A stretch of 5,912 bases of DNA from an uncultured Peptococcaceae bacterium. GTDB taxonomy: Bacteria; Bacillota; Peptococcia; Peptococcales; Peptococcaceae. The position numbers were made by a program, and so were the translations under genes. The stretch is taken from positions 1 to 5,912 of the forward strand of contig CAMFFG010000088.1 in assembly GCA_945949655.1 (NCBI GenBank). The letters are read 5' to 3'. Position 1 is the stretch's first letter. Each line of letters starts with the position of its first letter. Positions 1 to 5,904 of the stretch are shown piece by piece. The notes under the pieces were generated by a model. That model searched no databases. It was given only the letters and a program-made list of their open reading frames with translations, and was not told the DNA's origin.

Positions 1-1824
1 ACGCGCGGTGATATTATTTCCAGCCTGTCTGAGGAAGGAACGGCGTCGGTGACCACGCAGACAACAGGTCTGGATCTGGATGTAACGCTGGATGACAGTA
101 AGCTGGATCTGGAAGTGAAGGTGGAGGATGTTCTGGTACGGGCCGGTGAGAATGTGTCCAAGGGAGATCCGTTGTTTGTGCTGGATCAGACATCACTGAA
201 TAAAGCCATGAATACGCTGAACAATGCCTATCAGGAGGCACAGCTGAAAGCAGATGATGCGGCGTTGCAGCTGACATTAGGCACAGCCGAAGCAGAACAG
301 ACGCGGCGCGAAAGTCTGGGCGACGGCGCAGTGGCTGCTGGTGTATATGAAAATACACTGACCGAGATGGAGACCAAGCTGGCCCAGTATGAAAAAAATC
401 TGAAAGAAGGCCAGGAGGACTACGAGAAATACAGCGAACTGCTGGAGCTGTACAATCTGCGCACAGCAACACGGAATAATATGAAGAGTCTGGTGGATCA
501 TTATGAAGACACACTGGAGGCACTGCAGGATTTTTATGAGGATTATAATGACACCAATGCAGACTATAAGGCTGCGTACAACAGCTATCAGAGTCAGCTG
601 AAATCGCTGACGGAGGAACTGGAAAAAGCGGAAGCAGAAAAAGATGCCTATGCCGACAGTGAGGATTCCGCCAAATATGGCGATGCGTACGATACTGTAG
701 TGGATAAATTTGACAACGCCATCGAGATCATCAACAAGTATCAGTCTGTGGTCGATGAATATGATACGTTGGAGGATCGTATGGAGGATGCGGAGGATTG
801 TCTGAAAGAAGCGCAGGAAGTCTATGACGAATATAATGAGGATTATCAGGAGTGGTACGGCAATACCACCTACAGTGAGCTGCAGCGCAAAGTAAGCCAG
901 CTGCAGCTGGATCTGGAAAATACCCAGCTGTCTTATGACAATTATAAACTCCTTTATGAGAGCAACCTGGATGTTGCCGAAAACAATAAAAATAAAACAA
1001 CGGTATCAGCCGAAACGGCCGATTTGACCTATCAGAGCACGGTGAACAAGCTGCAGCAGGAAGTACTGAGCACCCAACTGGCGGCTAACAATCTGTATGA
1101 TTATGTGCAGGAGCTGAGCAGCTGTCTGCAGGATAACGTGATTCTGGCTCCCTGTGATGGACTGGTTACCAATATCGGTTTTGAAGCGGGTGATAAGATC
1201 GACTTGACCCAGAATGTGATCACCATTGCACAGGATGACAGTGTTTCCATCAATCTGTCCATTGACCAGGAGGACATCACCAATGTATCACTGGATCAGC
1301 AGGCGTTGGTGACCTTTGACACTTCCGATGAGACCTTTGAAGGCTGGGTGGATGCCATCAGTGTATCACCTATGGCCATGGGTGCACCCACTGTAAATTA
1401 TACGGTAACTGTAAAACTGGAAGGTGAGGGCCTGCAAGATATCTATGAAGGCATGAGCTGTACGGTGGAACTGGTATCGGAACGGGTGAATGATGTATTG
1501 ATCGTTCCAAAACGGGCTATCACCACAGAAGGACGCAAAAATTATGTGCAGCTGAAACAGGCTGATGGCACTGTGATCCAGCAGGAAGTAACGTTGGGCT
1601 TTACCGATGGCACCAATTATGAGGTGATCTCTGGTCTGCAAGAAGGCGATGTCGTTCTGATTGGCAGCCAGATCAGCAGCACAACCAGTACTGCCGCAAA
1701 AGACGAAGCCAAAACAGCAGATGGTATGCCGGAAGGAATGGAGGCTCCAGCAGGCGGTGCCGCCGGCAGTCGGCCATCCGGCGGTGAAGGGGGCATGCGC
1801 AGTGGCGCTCCGGGAAATTCTTAA
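1..1824 (+). CDS. ABC exporter periplasmic-adaptor/membrane fusion protein (HlyD/MacA/YknX-like), 5' end missing
   Basis: Adaptor subunit of an ABC exporter, expected to be anchored in the membrane and to act outside the cell with the permease encoded next. The frame is open from base 1, so the N-terminus and its membrane anchor lie upstream; the GTG at 49 is internal, because family-like sequence is already under way and no anchor follows it. Of 607 visible residues, about 22-60 form the first half of a lipoyl/barrel-sandwich domain (VLVRAGENVSKGDPLFVLD). About 63-376 are a helical, Glu/Asp/Lys/Tyr-rich coiled-coil hairpin. The second lipoyl half starts near 380 (VILAPCDGLVTNIGFEAGD), the beta-barrel runs about 414-500, and a membrane-proximal domain (VQL...VTLGFTDG...VISGLQEGDVVLIGS) about 511-556. 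A Gly/Met/Pro-rich tail ends the protein. MacA and YknX are about 375 residues in total, so this hairpin is unusually long. The family assignment is strong; the substrate is unknown. Confidence 0.9.
   Translation, partial: TRGDIISSLSEEGTASVTTQTTGLDLDVTLDDSKLDLEVKVEDVLVRAGENVSKGDPLFVLDQTSLNKAMNTLNNAYQEAQLKADDAALQLTLGTAEAEQTRRESLGDGAVAAGVYENTLTEMETKLAQYEKNLKEGQEDYEKYSELLELYNLRTATRNNMKSLVDHYEDTLEALQDFYEDYNDTNADYKAAYNSYQSQLKSLTEELEKAEAEKDAYADSEDSAKYGDAYDTVVDKFDNAIEIINKYQSVVDEYDTLEDRMEDAEDCLKEAQEVYDEYNEDYQEWYGNTTYSELQRKVSQLQLDLENTQLSYDNYKLLYESNLDVAENNKNKTTVSAETADLTYQSTVNKLQQEVLSTQLAANNLYDYVQELSSCLQDNVILAPCDGLVTNIGFEAGDKIDLTQNVITIAQDDSVSINLSIDQEDITNVSLDQQALVTFDTSDETFEGWVDAISVSPMAMGAPTVNYTVTVKLEGEGLQDIYEGMSCTVELVSERVNDVLIVPKRAITTEGRKNYVQLKQADGTVIQQEVTLGFTDGTNYEVISGLQEGDVVLIGSQISSTTSTAAKDEAKTADGMPEGMEAPAGGAAGSRPSGGEGGMRSGAPGNS
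1787..1793 (+). promoter_or_regulatory. Ribosome binding site fixing the permease start
   Basis: AAGGGGG lies inside the adaptor gene, 8 nt before the GTG at 1802. No comparable site precedes the other in-frame GTG at 1784. An ATG at 1661 is also in frame, but it would add 47 residues that are only the out-of-frame reading of the adaptor tail. This site is the main reason for choosing 1802. Confidence 0.65.
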
Positions 1825-3115
1825 TCTGGTCTGGATCAATATCTGCGGCAATAAGTCCAAGGTGCTGCTGACTTCGCTGGGCATTATCGTTGGTGCGGCT
1901 ACCATTGTGATCGTAGTGGCTATTGGATTGGGTGGTCAGAAAGATGTGCAGGAGCAGTTCAAAAACCTGAATGCGGGTACAGTTACCATTGCCGATAACA
2001 GCGGTGCTTTATCAGGGAACAGGGGCGGTTTTGGCGGTGGTATGCCCGGCGGTATGCCCAGCGGGGGCAATAACCGTGGCGGTGCCAGCTTCGGCGGAAG
2101 GATGCCTGGTGGTATGATGGGCGGCGTACAACAGATCAAAAAGACAGTGTTTACGGAAGATGATCTGGAAGAGCTGACCTATTTTATTCCCAATATTGAA
2201 GAAATCACACTGCTGGTCAGCGGCAGCAGCGATGTGGAAGGCGGCACGCTGGAGGAAGAACTGTCGTCCACCATCGTCGGTGCTACCAGTGAGTATATGG
2301 AGATCACCAATCTGGAGATGCTGCATGGGGAATTTTTTACTGATACCGACAACGCAGATTTAGAGCGGGTAGCGGTACTGGGATACGATGCGGCGGTGAG
2401 CATTTTTGAAAATGTGCAGGATGCCTATGGCAGTCAGATCAATATTAACAGTAAGAAATATACGGTGATCGGCGTGCTGACCAAAACCGGATCTACAGTG
2501 TCGGATATCACGCTCGACAGTGCTGTCTTTGTTCCGTACAACAGTGCAGTGAAATATGTACTGGGCAGCAATAATGCTACGCCAAAAATTGTGGCAGTGG
2601 TGGAGAATGTAAACGAGATCGAAGACACCATCAGCTCTGTGGAAACGCTGCTGGCCGAGATGTATCCCAAAGGCAGCTTTACGGTAACCGATGCAGGCAG
2701 CCAGGTTGCAGCCAGTCAGAAGTCAGCCAACACCATGTCCGTGCTGCTCATTGCAGTGGCCAGTGTGGTATTTGTGGTGGGCGGTATTGGCATTATGAAT
2801 GTGCTGTTTGTCTCGGTAAAAGAGCGTACCAGAGAAATCGGGATTTTAAAAGCGCTGGGTAGTTCCCGCAAGGATATCCTGCTGCAGTTTCTGCTGGAAG
2901 CCAATTTTATCAGTATCTTTGGCGGAATCATCGGTGTGGCGGTAGGGTATCTGCTGATGCCGGTAGTGCGGCTGACCGGTATGAGTGTGGTGGCATCCAC
3001 CTCCGCTTCGGTGATCGCGCTACTGTTTGCCATTGTCACCGGTACTTTGTTCGGGTTTTATCCGGCGTGGCAGGCAGCCTGTATGAAGCCCATCGAAGCG
3101 TTAAATCATGAATAA
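1802..3115 (+). CDS. MacB/FtsX-family ABC transporter permease
   Basis: Membrane subunit of the exporter, 437 residues from the GTG at 1802. The N-terminus (MALREILNLVWINI) is the short cytoplasmic helix usual in MacB-type permeases. TM1 is at about 22-43, followed by an extracytoplasmic MacB_PCD-type domain to about 310. The FtsX domain has TM2 at about 312-336, TM3 at about 369-388 and TM4 at about 401-421. The coupling sequence KERTREIGILKALGSSRKDI (340-359) contacts the ATPase, and the end FYPAWQAACMKPIEALNHE is typical of the family. A Gly/Met-rich insert at about 67-108 sits just after TM1 and has no counterpart in E. coli MacB as I know it. In this family ATP-driven conformational change in the cytoplasm is transmitted to the external domain (mechanotransmission). 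The gene overlaps the adaptor by 23 nt and precedes the ATPase by 12 nt, so translational coupling is likely. Substrate not inferable. Confidence 0.92.
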   Translation: MALREILNLVWINICGNKSKVLLTSLGIIVGAATIVIVVAIGLGGQKDVQEQFKNLNAGTVTIADNSGALSGNRGGFGGGMPGGMPSGGNNRGGASFGGRMPGGMMGGVQQIKKTVFTEDDLEELTYFIPNIEEITLLVSGSSDVEGGTLEEELSSTIVGATSEYMEITNLEMLHGEFFTDTDNADLERVAVLGYDAAVSIFENVQDAYGSQININSKKYTVIGVLTKTGSTVSDITLDSAVFVPYNSAVKYVLGSNNATPKIVAVVENVNEIEDTISSVETLLAEMYPKGSFTVTDAGSQVAASQKSANTMSVLLIAVASVVFVVGGIGIMNVLFVSVKERTREIGILKALGSSRKDILLQFLLEANFISIFGGIIGVAVGYLLMPVVRLTGMSVVASTSASVIALLFAIVTGTLFGFYPAWQAACMKPIEALNHE

Positions 3116-3121
3116 GGAAGG
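3115..3121 (+). promoter_or_regulatory. Ribosome binding site of the ATPase gene
   Basis: AGGAAGG directly follows the permease stop codon. It abuts an ATG at 3122, leaving too little room, but stands 6 nt before the ATG at 3128. The later ATG is therefore the better start. The two choices differ by only two residues. Confidence 0.65.
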
Positions 3122-3127
3122 ATGACC

Positions 3128-3856
3128 ATGGAACCATTACTGATGCTTGAACATATCAACAAATCATACAGTCTGGGCGCGGAACAGATGCAGGTGCTGT
3201 TTGATATCAATCTGCAGGTGATGCCTGGCGATTTCATCGCTATTCTTGGGCCTTCCGGTTCGGGTAAATCTACGCTGATGAATATTATTGGCTGTATGGA
3301 TACGGCGGACAATGGCGCCTATTATCTGAATGGCGAGGCGGTACACGAGGCCAACGACGCACAGATGACCCGGCTACGCAATCAGCATATCGGGTTTATC
3401 TTTCAGCGTTATCAGCTGATTACCAAATATGATGTGCTGCAAAATACCATTCTGCCATTGTTGATTCGTGGCGTGCCGCGCCGAGAGGCCATCGGGATTG
3501 CCAGTGAAAAGCTGGAACTGCTGGGGATGGGGGATCGACTCCATCACAAGCCAGCCGAATTATCCGGTGGTCAGCAGCAGCGTGTCTCCATTGCCCGGGC
3601 ACTGGTGGGTAATCCGGCCATTCTGCTGGCCGACGAGCCCACCGGTGCGCTGGATTCCAAAACAGGGCAGGATGTGCTGCAGCTGTTTCAGGAGCTGAAC
3701 GATATGGGCAATACCATTCTGATGATCACCCATGACCAGAATGTCGGGCGCAAAGCAAAACAGATTGTACAAATTGTGGATGGACGACTGTACACAGAAA
3801 ATTCGTGTTTAGAGTCATCTGTTATCAGGGCGGATGGAGAAATCCAGCACGCGTAA
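3128..3856 (+). CDS. ABC transporter ATP-binding protein (MacB/LolD/YknY-type)
   Basis: Cytoplasmic ATPase that powers the exporter, 242 residues from the ATG at 3128 (244 if the ATG at 3122 is used). All nucleotide-binding motifs are intact: Walker A GPSGSGKST (41-49), Q-loop Gln in FIFQRYQL (about 93), signature LSGGQQQRV (146-154), Walker B ILLADEP with catalytic Glu (about 170), D-loop GALDS, and H-loop His in MITHD (about 202). The sequence GFIFQRYQLI...NTILPLLIRGV and the short C-terminus place it in the MacB/LolD/FtsE-like group that works with FtsX-fold permeases, not with classical importers. In E. coli MacB the ATPase and permease are fused; here they are separate genes, as in Bacillus YknY/YknZ. 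It is the last gene of the operon, and a large stem-loop begins 7 nt after its stop. Confidence 0.95.
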   Translation: MEPLLMLEHINKSYSLGAEQMQVLFDINLQVMPGDFIAILGPSGSGKSTLMNIIGCMDTADNGAYYLNGEAVHEANDAQMTRLRNQHIGFIFQRYQLITKYDVLQNTILPLLIRGVPRREAIGIASEKLELLGMGDRLHHKPAELSGGQQQRVSIARALVGNPAILLADEPTGALDSKTGQDVLQLFQELNDMGNTILMITHDQNVGRKAKQIVQIVDGRLYTENSCLESSVIRADGEIQHA

Positions 3857-3862
3857 AAATAG

Positions 3863-3940
3863 AGAAGCATAAATTGTCTGCAGATATAAGCTGTTGCGGG
3901 AGCCGCGCAAATTTTTGCAGCAATTTATGCTTCTTGTCTT
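3863..3940 (+). terminator. Long stem-loop after the ABC operon, probable terminator
   Basis: The arms AGAAGCATAAATTG (3863-3876) and CAATTTATGCTTCT (3921-3934) are perfect 14-bp inverted repeats. One bulged base separates them from five further pairs (CTGCA 3878-3882 with TGCAG 3916-3920). The interior holds a second small hairpin, TTGCG 3894-3898 with CGCAA 3906-3910. On the + strand the following TGTCTT is a weak U-tract. On the - strand the structure is followed after four bases by five T (3855-3859), so it might stop transcription from either side. The position between an operon end and the next promoter fits a terminator. The length and branched interior are unusual, so a structured small RNA or a relic of a small mobile repeat are alternatives. 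Confidence 0.5.
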
Positions 3941-3968
3941 GGCAGTTGGGATTTTTCTGTAGTATAAT
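3939..3968 (+). promoter_or_regulatory. Sigma-A-type promoter for the secreted transglutaminase-like gene
   Basis: TTGGCA (-35, one mismatch from TTGACA) at 3939-3944 and a perfect TATAAT (-10) at 3963-3968 are separated by 18 nt. The expected transcription start is near 3975, giving a leader of about 75 nt before the GTG at 4051. The -35 box begins five bases after the preceding stem-loop, so this gene looks transcribed separately from the ABC operon. Confidence 0.65.
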
Positions 3969-4038
3969 AAAACAAAAACCATTTTGTGGGAGATAAAGTG
4001 GGACAGGCTTGTACTGTCTGAAAAATCAGAATAGAAAC

Positions 4039-4044
4039 GGGGGA
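4039..4044 (+). promoter_or_regulatory. Ribosome binding site fixing the GTG start at 4051
   Basis: GGGGGA lies 6 nt upstream of the GTG at 4051. The other in-frame start, a TTG at 4009, lacks such a site and would put a 14-residue polar stretch (YCLKNQNRNGGWA) in front of the signal peptide. Confidence 0.6.
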
Positions 4045-4050
4045 TGGGCT

Positions 4051-5142
4051 GTGCGAAAAACAATTGCAGGGGCTGTTTTGTTATGCGCCTGCCTGCTGAC
4101 CGGGACTGCTTACGGTGCGACACCTGTGACAGCACAGGGCAGCAATACGGTAGTGCTGGTAAATGGCACTGCACAGGAGATTTATCCATATAATATTGAT
4201 GGCAATAATTATTTTAAACTGCGGGATATGGCGGCAATCCTGGCCTCCACCAGCAGAAACTTTGCGGTGGAGTGGGATGAGGTGCACAGCGCTATTCATC
4301 TGAATACGGGAAAGGGTTACGAGATCGGCGAAACGGATCTGCAGTTTCCCGTTGGTGCGAAGACTGTGACGGCGGAACCGTCACAGGTGCTGCTATATTG
4401 TGATGGAGAACCGCTGGCCATAGGAGCCTACAATATAGAAGGCAATAATTATTTTAAGCTGCGGGATATTGGTGAAGCAGTAGGTTTTGCGGTAAACTGG
4501 GATGAAGATGCACAGCTAATGCAGATCGATACCGATGCTTTGGTGGAAACCAGTACAGTGTCCCAGGGCAGTTACATGTCCGGCAATGCTGATGGCAGCG
4601 ATGTGGAACTGGACGAAAGCTTTACCAACCCGGATTACTGGAATAACCTGCCCCAACTGGATGTAGAAGTCGAACCGGAAGAAGGGCAGAAAGAAGAACT
4701 GCCGGAAACAGCGGGCTCTTCTGCTGCGACGGGCAGTACAGCGGGAAATGGCCAGATTCAGACAGATGTACAGCAACTGTTAAACGGCGCAGTGCTGCAG
4801 CCAAAGCAGACCCAGTTTGGCATTCTGAACAGCCTGATAACTGATTTTATGGTGGAAAATTTCACTGGTGATATGGATACCTACACAAAAGTAAAGGTAG
4901 CTTATGATTATTTTATTAAAAATATGACCTATCAGACAGCAACAGAACTGGATATGACCATGTTCAGCAGTGAGGAAGCAGGCGTGATCTGGCAGTGCTA
5001 TCCAGAACGATATGCCGTGCCGTTATTGCTGGATCACAAAGGGGTCTGCAATCATTATTCTTCTGCTTATGCAGCGATTCTGCAGGCCATTGGTCTGGAT
5101 GTGCAGGTTGTCAGCGGCAAAACCCAATCGTCGGCAGGCTGA
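4051..5142 (+). CDS. Secreted stalk-domain/transglutaminase-like protein, cut short by an in-frame TGA
   Basis: As read, 363 residues. A signal peptide comes first (MRKT, then hydrophobic 5-19, cleavage likely near YGA at 21-23). Two stalk modules follow (Cu_amine_oxidN1, Pfam PF07833 type) at about 34-88 and 113-161; each has YNI[DE]GNNYFKLRD, then FAV.WD, then an I..[ND]T end. A low-complexity acidic linker spans about 165-235. The start of a transglutaminase-like domain (about 275-363) contains VAYDYFIKNMTY and the nucleophile motif GVCNHYSSAYAAIL with Cys333. The TGA (codon 364) ends translation before the catalytic His and Asp, which follow in the same frame, so the product as read should be inactive. 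In this family the triad makes or breaks amide bonds, often as a cell-wall protease or cross-linking enzyme; the modules probably bind the cell surface (inference). Start chosen from the ribosome binding site and signal peptide. The 'copper amine oxidase' name is historical; no oxidase domain is present. Confidence 0.85.
   Translation: MRKTIAGAVLLCACLLTGTAYGATPVTAQGSNTVVLVNGTAQEIYPYNIDGNNYFKLRDMAAILASTSRNFAVEWDEVHSAIHLNTGKGYEIGETDLQFPVGAKTVTAEPSQVLLYCDGEPLAIGAYNIEGNNYFKLRDIGEAVGFAVNWDEDAQLMQIDTDALVETSTVSQGSYMSGNADGSDVELDESFTNPDYWNNLPQLDVEVEPEEGQKEELPETAGSSAATGSTAGNGQIQTDVQQLLNGAVLQPKQTQFGILNSLITDFMVENFTGDMDTYTKVKVAYDYFIKNMTYQTATELDMTMFSSEEAGVIWQCYPERYAVPLLLDHKGVCNHYSSAYAAILQAIGLDVQVVSGKTQSSAG
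4189..4229 (+). repeat. Stalk-module repeat, copy 1
   Basis: This encodes YNIDGNNYFKLRD and matches copy 2, 240 nt downstream, at 37 of 41 bases. Within 4201-4229 only one base differs. It marks the internal duplication of the stalk module. Confidence 0.8.
4429..4469 (+). repeat. Stalk-module repeat, copy 2
   Basis: This encodes YNIEGNNYFKLRD. It is in the same frame as copy 1, offset by exactly 80 codons, with four mismatches over 41 bases. Sequence outside this core has diverged much more, including a few extra residues (ASTSRN) after the first copy. Confidence 0.8.
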
Positions 5143-5331
5143 TACAGCAGCCATGTGTGGGTAACGGTGCGGATTGACGGTGTGGATTACCTGTTCGATC
5201 CGCAGGTTGATCAGCGCATTGCGCAGCGCAACGGCAATGTGCCGCAATATTACCGTTTTGGCAAAGCGGTCAGCATGCTGCAGAGTGATTATCAGGCGGA
5301 CAAGCAGTATCGGTTTGCAGATAGTCTGTAA
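5143..5331 (+). pseudogene. Stranded 3' part of the transglutaminase-like gene, with catalytic His and Asp
   Basis: Directly after the TGA at 5140-5142 the same frame stays open for 62 codons to TAA. It encodes the expected end of the domain: YSSHVWVTVRIDG with the catalytic His (codon 368 counted from 4051), then VDYLFDPQVDQR with the catalytic Asp (codon 383), then a terminal segment YYRFGKAVSML...YRFADSL. This spacing is normal for transglutaminase-like folds (G.HVW...VDG..Y..DP). No insertion or deletion is needed; one base change in the TGA restores a 426-residue protein, and GGA (Gly) or CGA (Arg) would each do. No start codon with a ribosome binding site serves this part on its own. 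It is a decaying 3' end, a sequencing error, or the readthrough portion of a recoded gene; a recent nonsense change or an error is most likely. Confidence 0.8.
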
Positions 5332-5446
5332 ATTGGACAGAAAAGCGGAAAATACAGTATCAGAAAGGGACCTTGAGCGATAGCACTGTTTACTGTAACT
5401 TTGTAGTATATAAAATATTTATAGATATAACAAAAAATTTCTGACT

Positions 5447-5477
5447 TTGAAAACGATAGCATTTAAAATTTTATAAT
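5447..5477 (+). promoter_or_regulatory. Candidate promoter of the XRE regulator gene
   Basis: TTGAAA at 5447-5452 and a perfect TATAAT at 5472-5477 are separated by 19 nt, slightly longer than ideal, with A/T-rich DNA upstream. A second TATAAT at 5487-5492 could be an alternative -10 but has a poorer -35. The leader to the start codon would be about 85-90 nt. Confidence 0.45.
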
Positions 5478-5542
5478 ACCTGTACTTATAATTGAGGTAA
5501 AGAAAATCATTTTCTATGGTACCTTCAATCGCAGGAATACCT
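5477..5542. repeat. Cluster of TACCT/AGGTA boxes and a 15-bp palindrome, possible operator
   Basis: TACCT occurs at 5477-5481, 5520-5524 and 5538-5542, and its complement AGGTA at 5495-5499. The first and second in order form a TACCT-N13-AGGTA dyad over the second TATAAT. The palindrome AGAAAA-TCA-TTTTCT fills 5501-5515, and GGTACC at 5518-5523 is also self-complementary. They lie between the promoter and the XRE start, where an autoregulator would bind. The role as operator is inference. Confidence 0.3.
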
Positions 5543-5571
5543 ATATTAAAAGTAAATGGTGGTTGAATGCG

Positions 5572-5826
5572 ATGAGAATGTATGAGTATCGGGGAAAGAA
5601 AAATGTTTGTGGCAAGCGAGTAAGGGAATATCGGCAACAGCAGAAAATTACACAGACAGAGCTGGCAGCACGCTTACAGACCTGCAATGTGGTTCTGGAT
5701 CAGAAGGCGGTGAGTCGGATCGAACTGGAACTCCGCGTTGTTGCAGATTATGAACTGTGGGCGCTGGCTAAGGTGCTGAAAGTGGATATGGCGGATTTGC
5801 TGGAGATTGATCTACTGGAAGAATAA
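5572..5826 (+). CDS. Small XRE-family helix-turn-helix regulator
   Basis: Single-domain DNA-binding protein of 84 residues, cytoplasmic, probably a dimeric repressor. The XRE/Cro-CI fold (HTH_3 type) covers about 14-78: helix 1 GKRVREYRQQQ, helix 2 TQTELAARLQ (27-36), recognition helix around QKAVSRIE (44-51), then DYELWALAKVLKVDMADLLE. The turn between helices 2 and 3 (TCNVVLD) is longer than in classical Cro, as in a common group of small clostridial XRE proteins with a DQKA.SRIE motif. There is no sensor domain and no toxin-like partner in view. The start is uncertain: TTG 5563, ATG 5572 and ATG 5578 are all in frame. ATG 5572 stands 9 nt after GGTGG (5558-5562), which is the best fit. It is flanked by its own promoter and terminator, so it seems monocistronic. 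Its targets are unknown; autoregulation is plausible. Confidence 0.85.
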   Translation: MRMYEYRGKKNVCGKRVREYRQQQKITQTELAARLQTCNVVLDQKAVSRIELELRVVADYELWALAKVLKVDMADLLEIDLLEE

Positions 5827-5872
5827 AACAGGAGGGACTGTCAGGAGATATTTTCTGACAGTTCTGTTTTTT
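5827..5872 (+). terminator. Rho-independent terminator of the XRE gene
   Basis: ACTGTCAG (5837-5844) pairs with CTGACAGT (5855-5862) around a 10-nt loop. An outer AACAG (5827-5831) can pair with CTGTT (5864-5868). A run of six T follows at 5867-5872. It starts immediately after the TAA stop at 5824-5826. Confidence 0.85.
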
Positions 5873-5899
5873 AGGGAAAAGCGGCAGATGTGTTTTGCA

Positions 5900-5904
5900 G
5901 GAGA
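5900..5904 (+). promoter_or_regulatory. Possible ribosome binding site of a gene beyond the window
   Basis: GGAGA lies 8 nt before the window end, a distance that would suit a start codon just outside. No promoter was recognised between the terminator and this point, so the call is weak. Confidence 0.2.

Larger units (their letters stand above)
5332..5571. other. AT-rich intergenic region between the transglutaminase-like gene and the XRE regulator
   Basis: I see no credible gene in these 240 bases. A 7-bp inverted repeat (TACAGTA 5353-5359, TACTGTA 5391-5397) with a 31-nt loop and no T-run is at best a weak terminator for the preceding gene. From 5401 the DNA becomes much richer in A and T than the flanking genes and holds the candidate promoter and operator-like repeats listed separately. 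Confidence 0.6.

Noticed and set aside
14..523. Open frames on the - strand opposite the adaptor, permease and ATPase genes
   Set aside because: They are shadows of strongly coding + strand genes, have no recognisable domains, and lack start signals of their own.
1661..1801. N-terminal extension of the permease from the ATG at 1661
   Set aside because: The 47 extra residues are the +1 reading of the adaptor tail. They lack family resemblance, and a good ribosome binding site favours 1802.
4081..4095. Lipobox in the signal peptide of the stalk-domain protein
   Set aside because: The Cys residues at positions 12 and 14 lie within the hydrophobic core rather than at its end. The residues before them do not match a lipobox.
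4051..4540. Copper amine oxidase or copper-handling enzyme
   Set aside because: Only the N-terminal stalk modules that carry this family name are present. There is no oxidase domain and no evident copper ligand set.
4699..4710. LPET motif as a sortase anchoring signal
   Set aside because: It lies in the middle of the protein within an acidic linker. No hydrophobic segment or positive tail follows, so it is not a cell-wall sorting signal.
5140..5142. Genetic code with TGA as Trp
   Set aside because: Every other Trp in the window uses TGG and the intact genes have no internal TGA. Their stops are all TAA, so a reassigned code has no support here.
5140..5152. Selenocysteine insertion at the TGA
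   Set aside because: The nucleophilic Cys is already present upstream (codon 333). The TGA falls at a non-catalytic loop position, and I see no convincing SECIS-like hairpin downstream of it.
5353..5397. Rho-independent terminator after the transglutaminase-like gene
   Set aside because: The 7-bp arms enclose a 31-nt loop and no T-run follows, so the structure is too weak to call.
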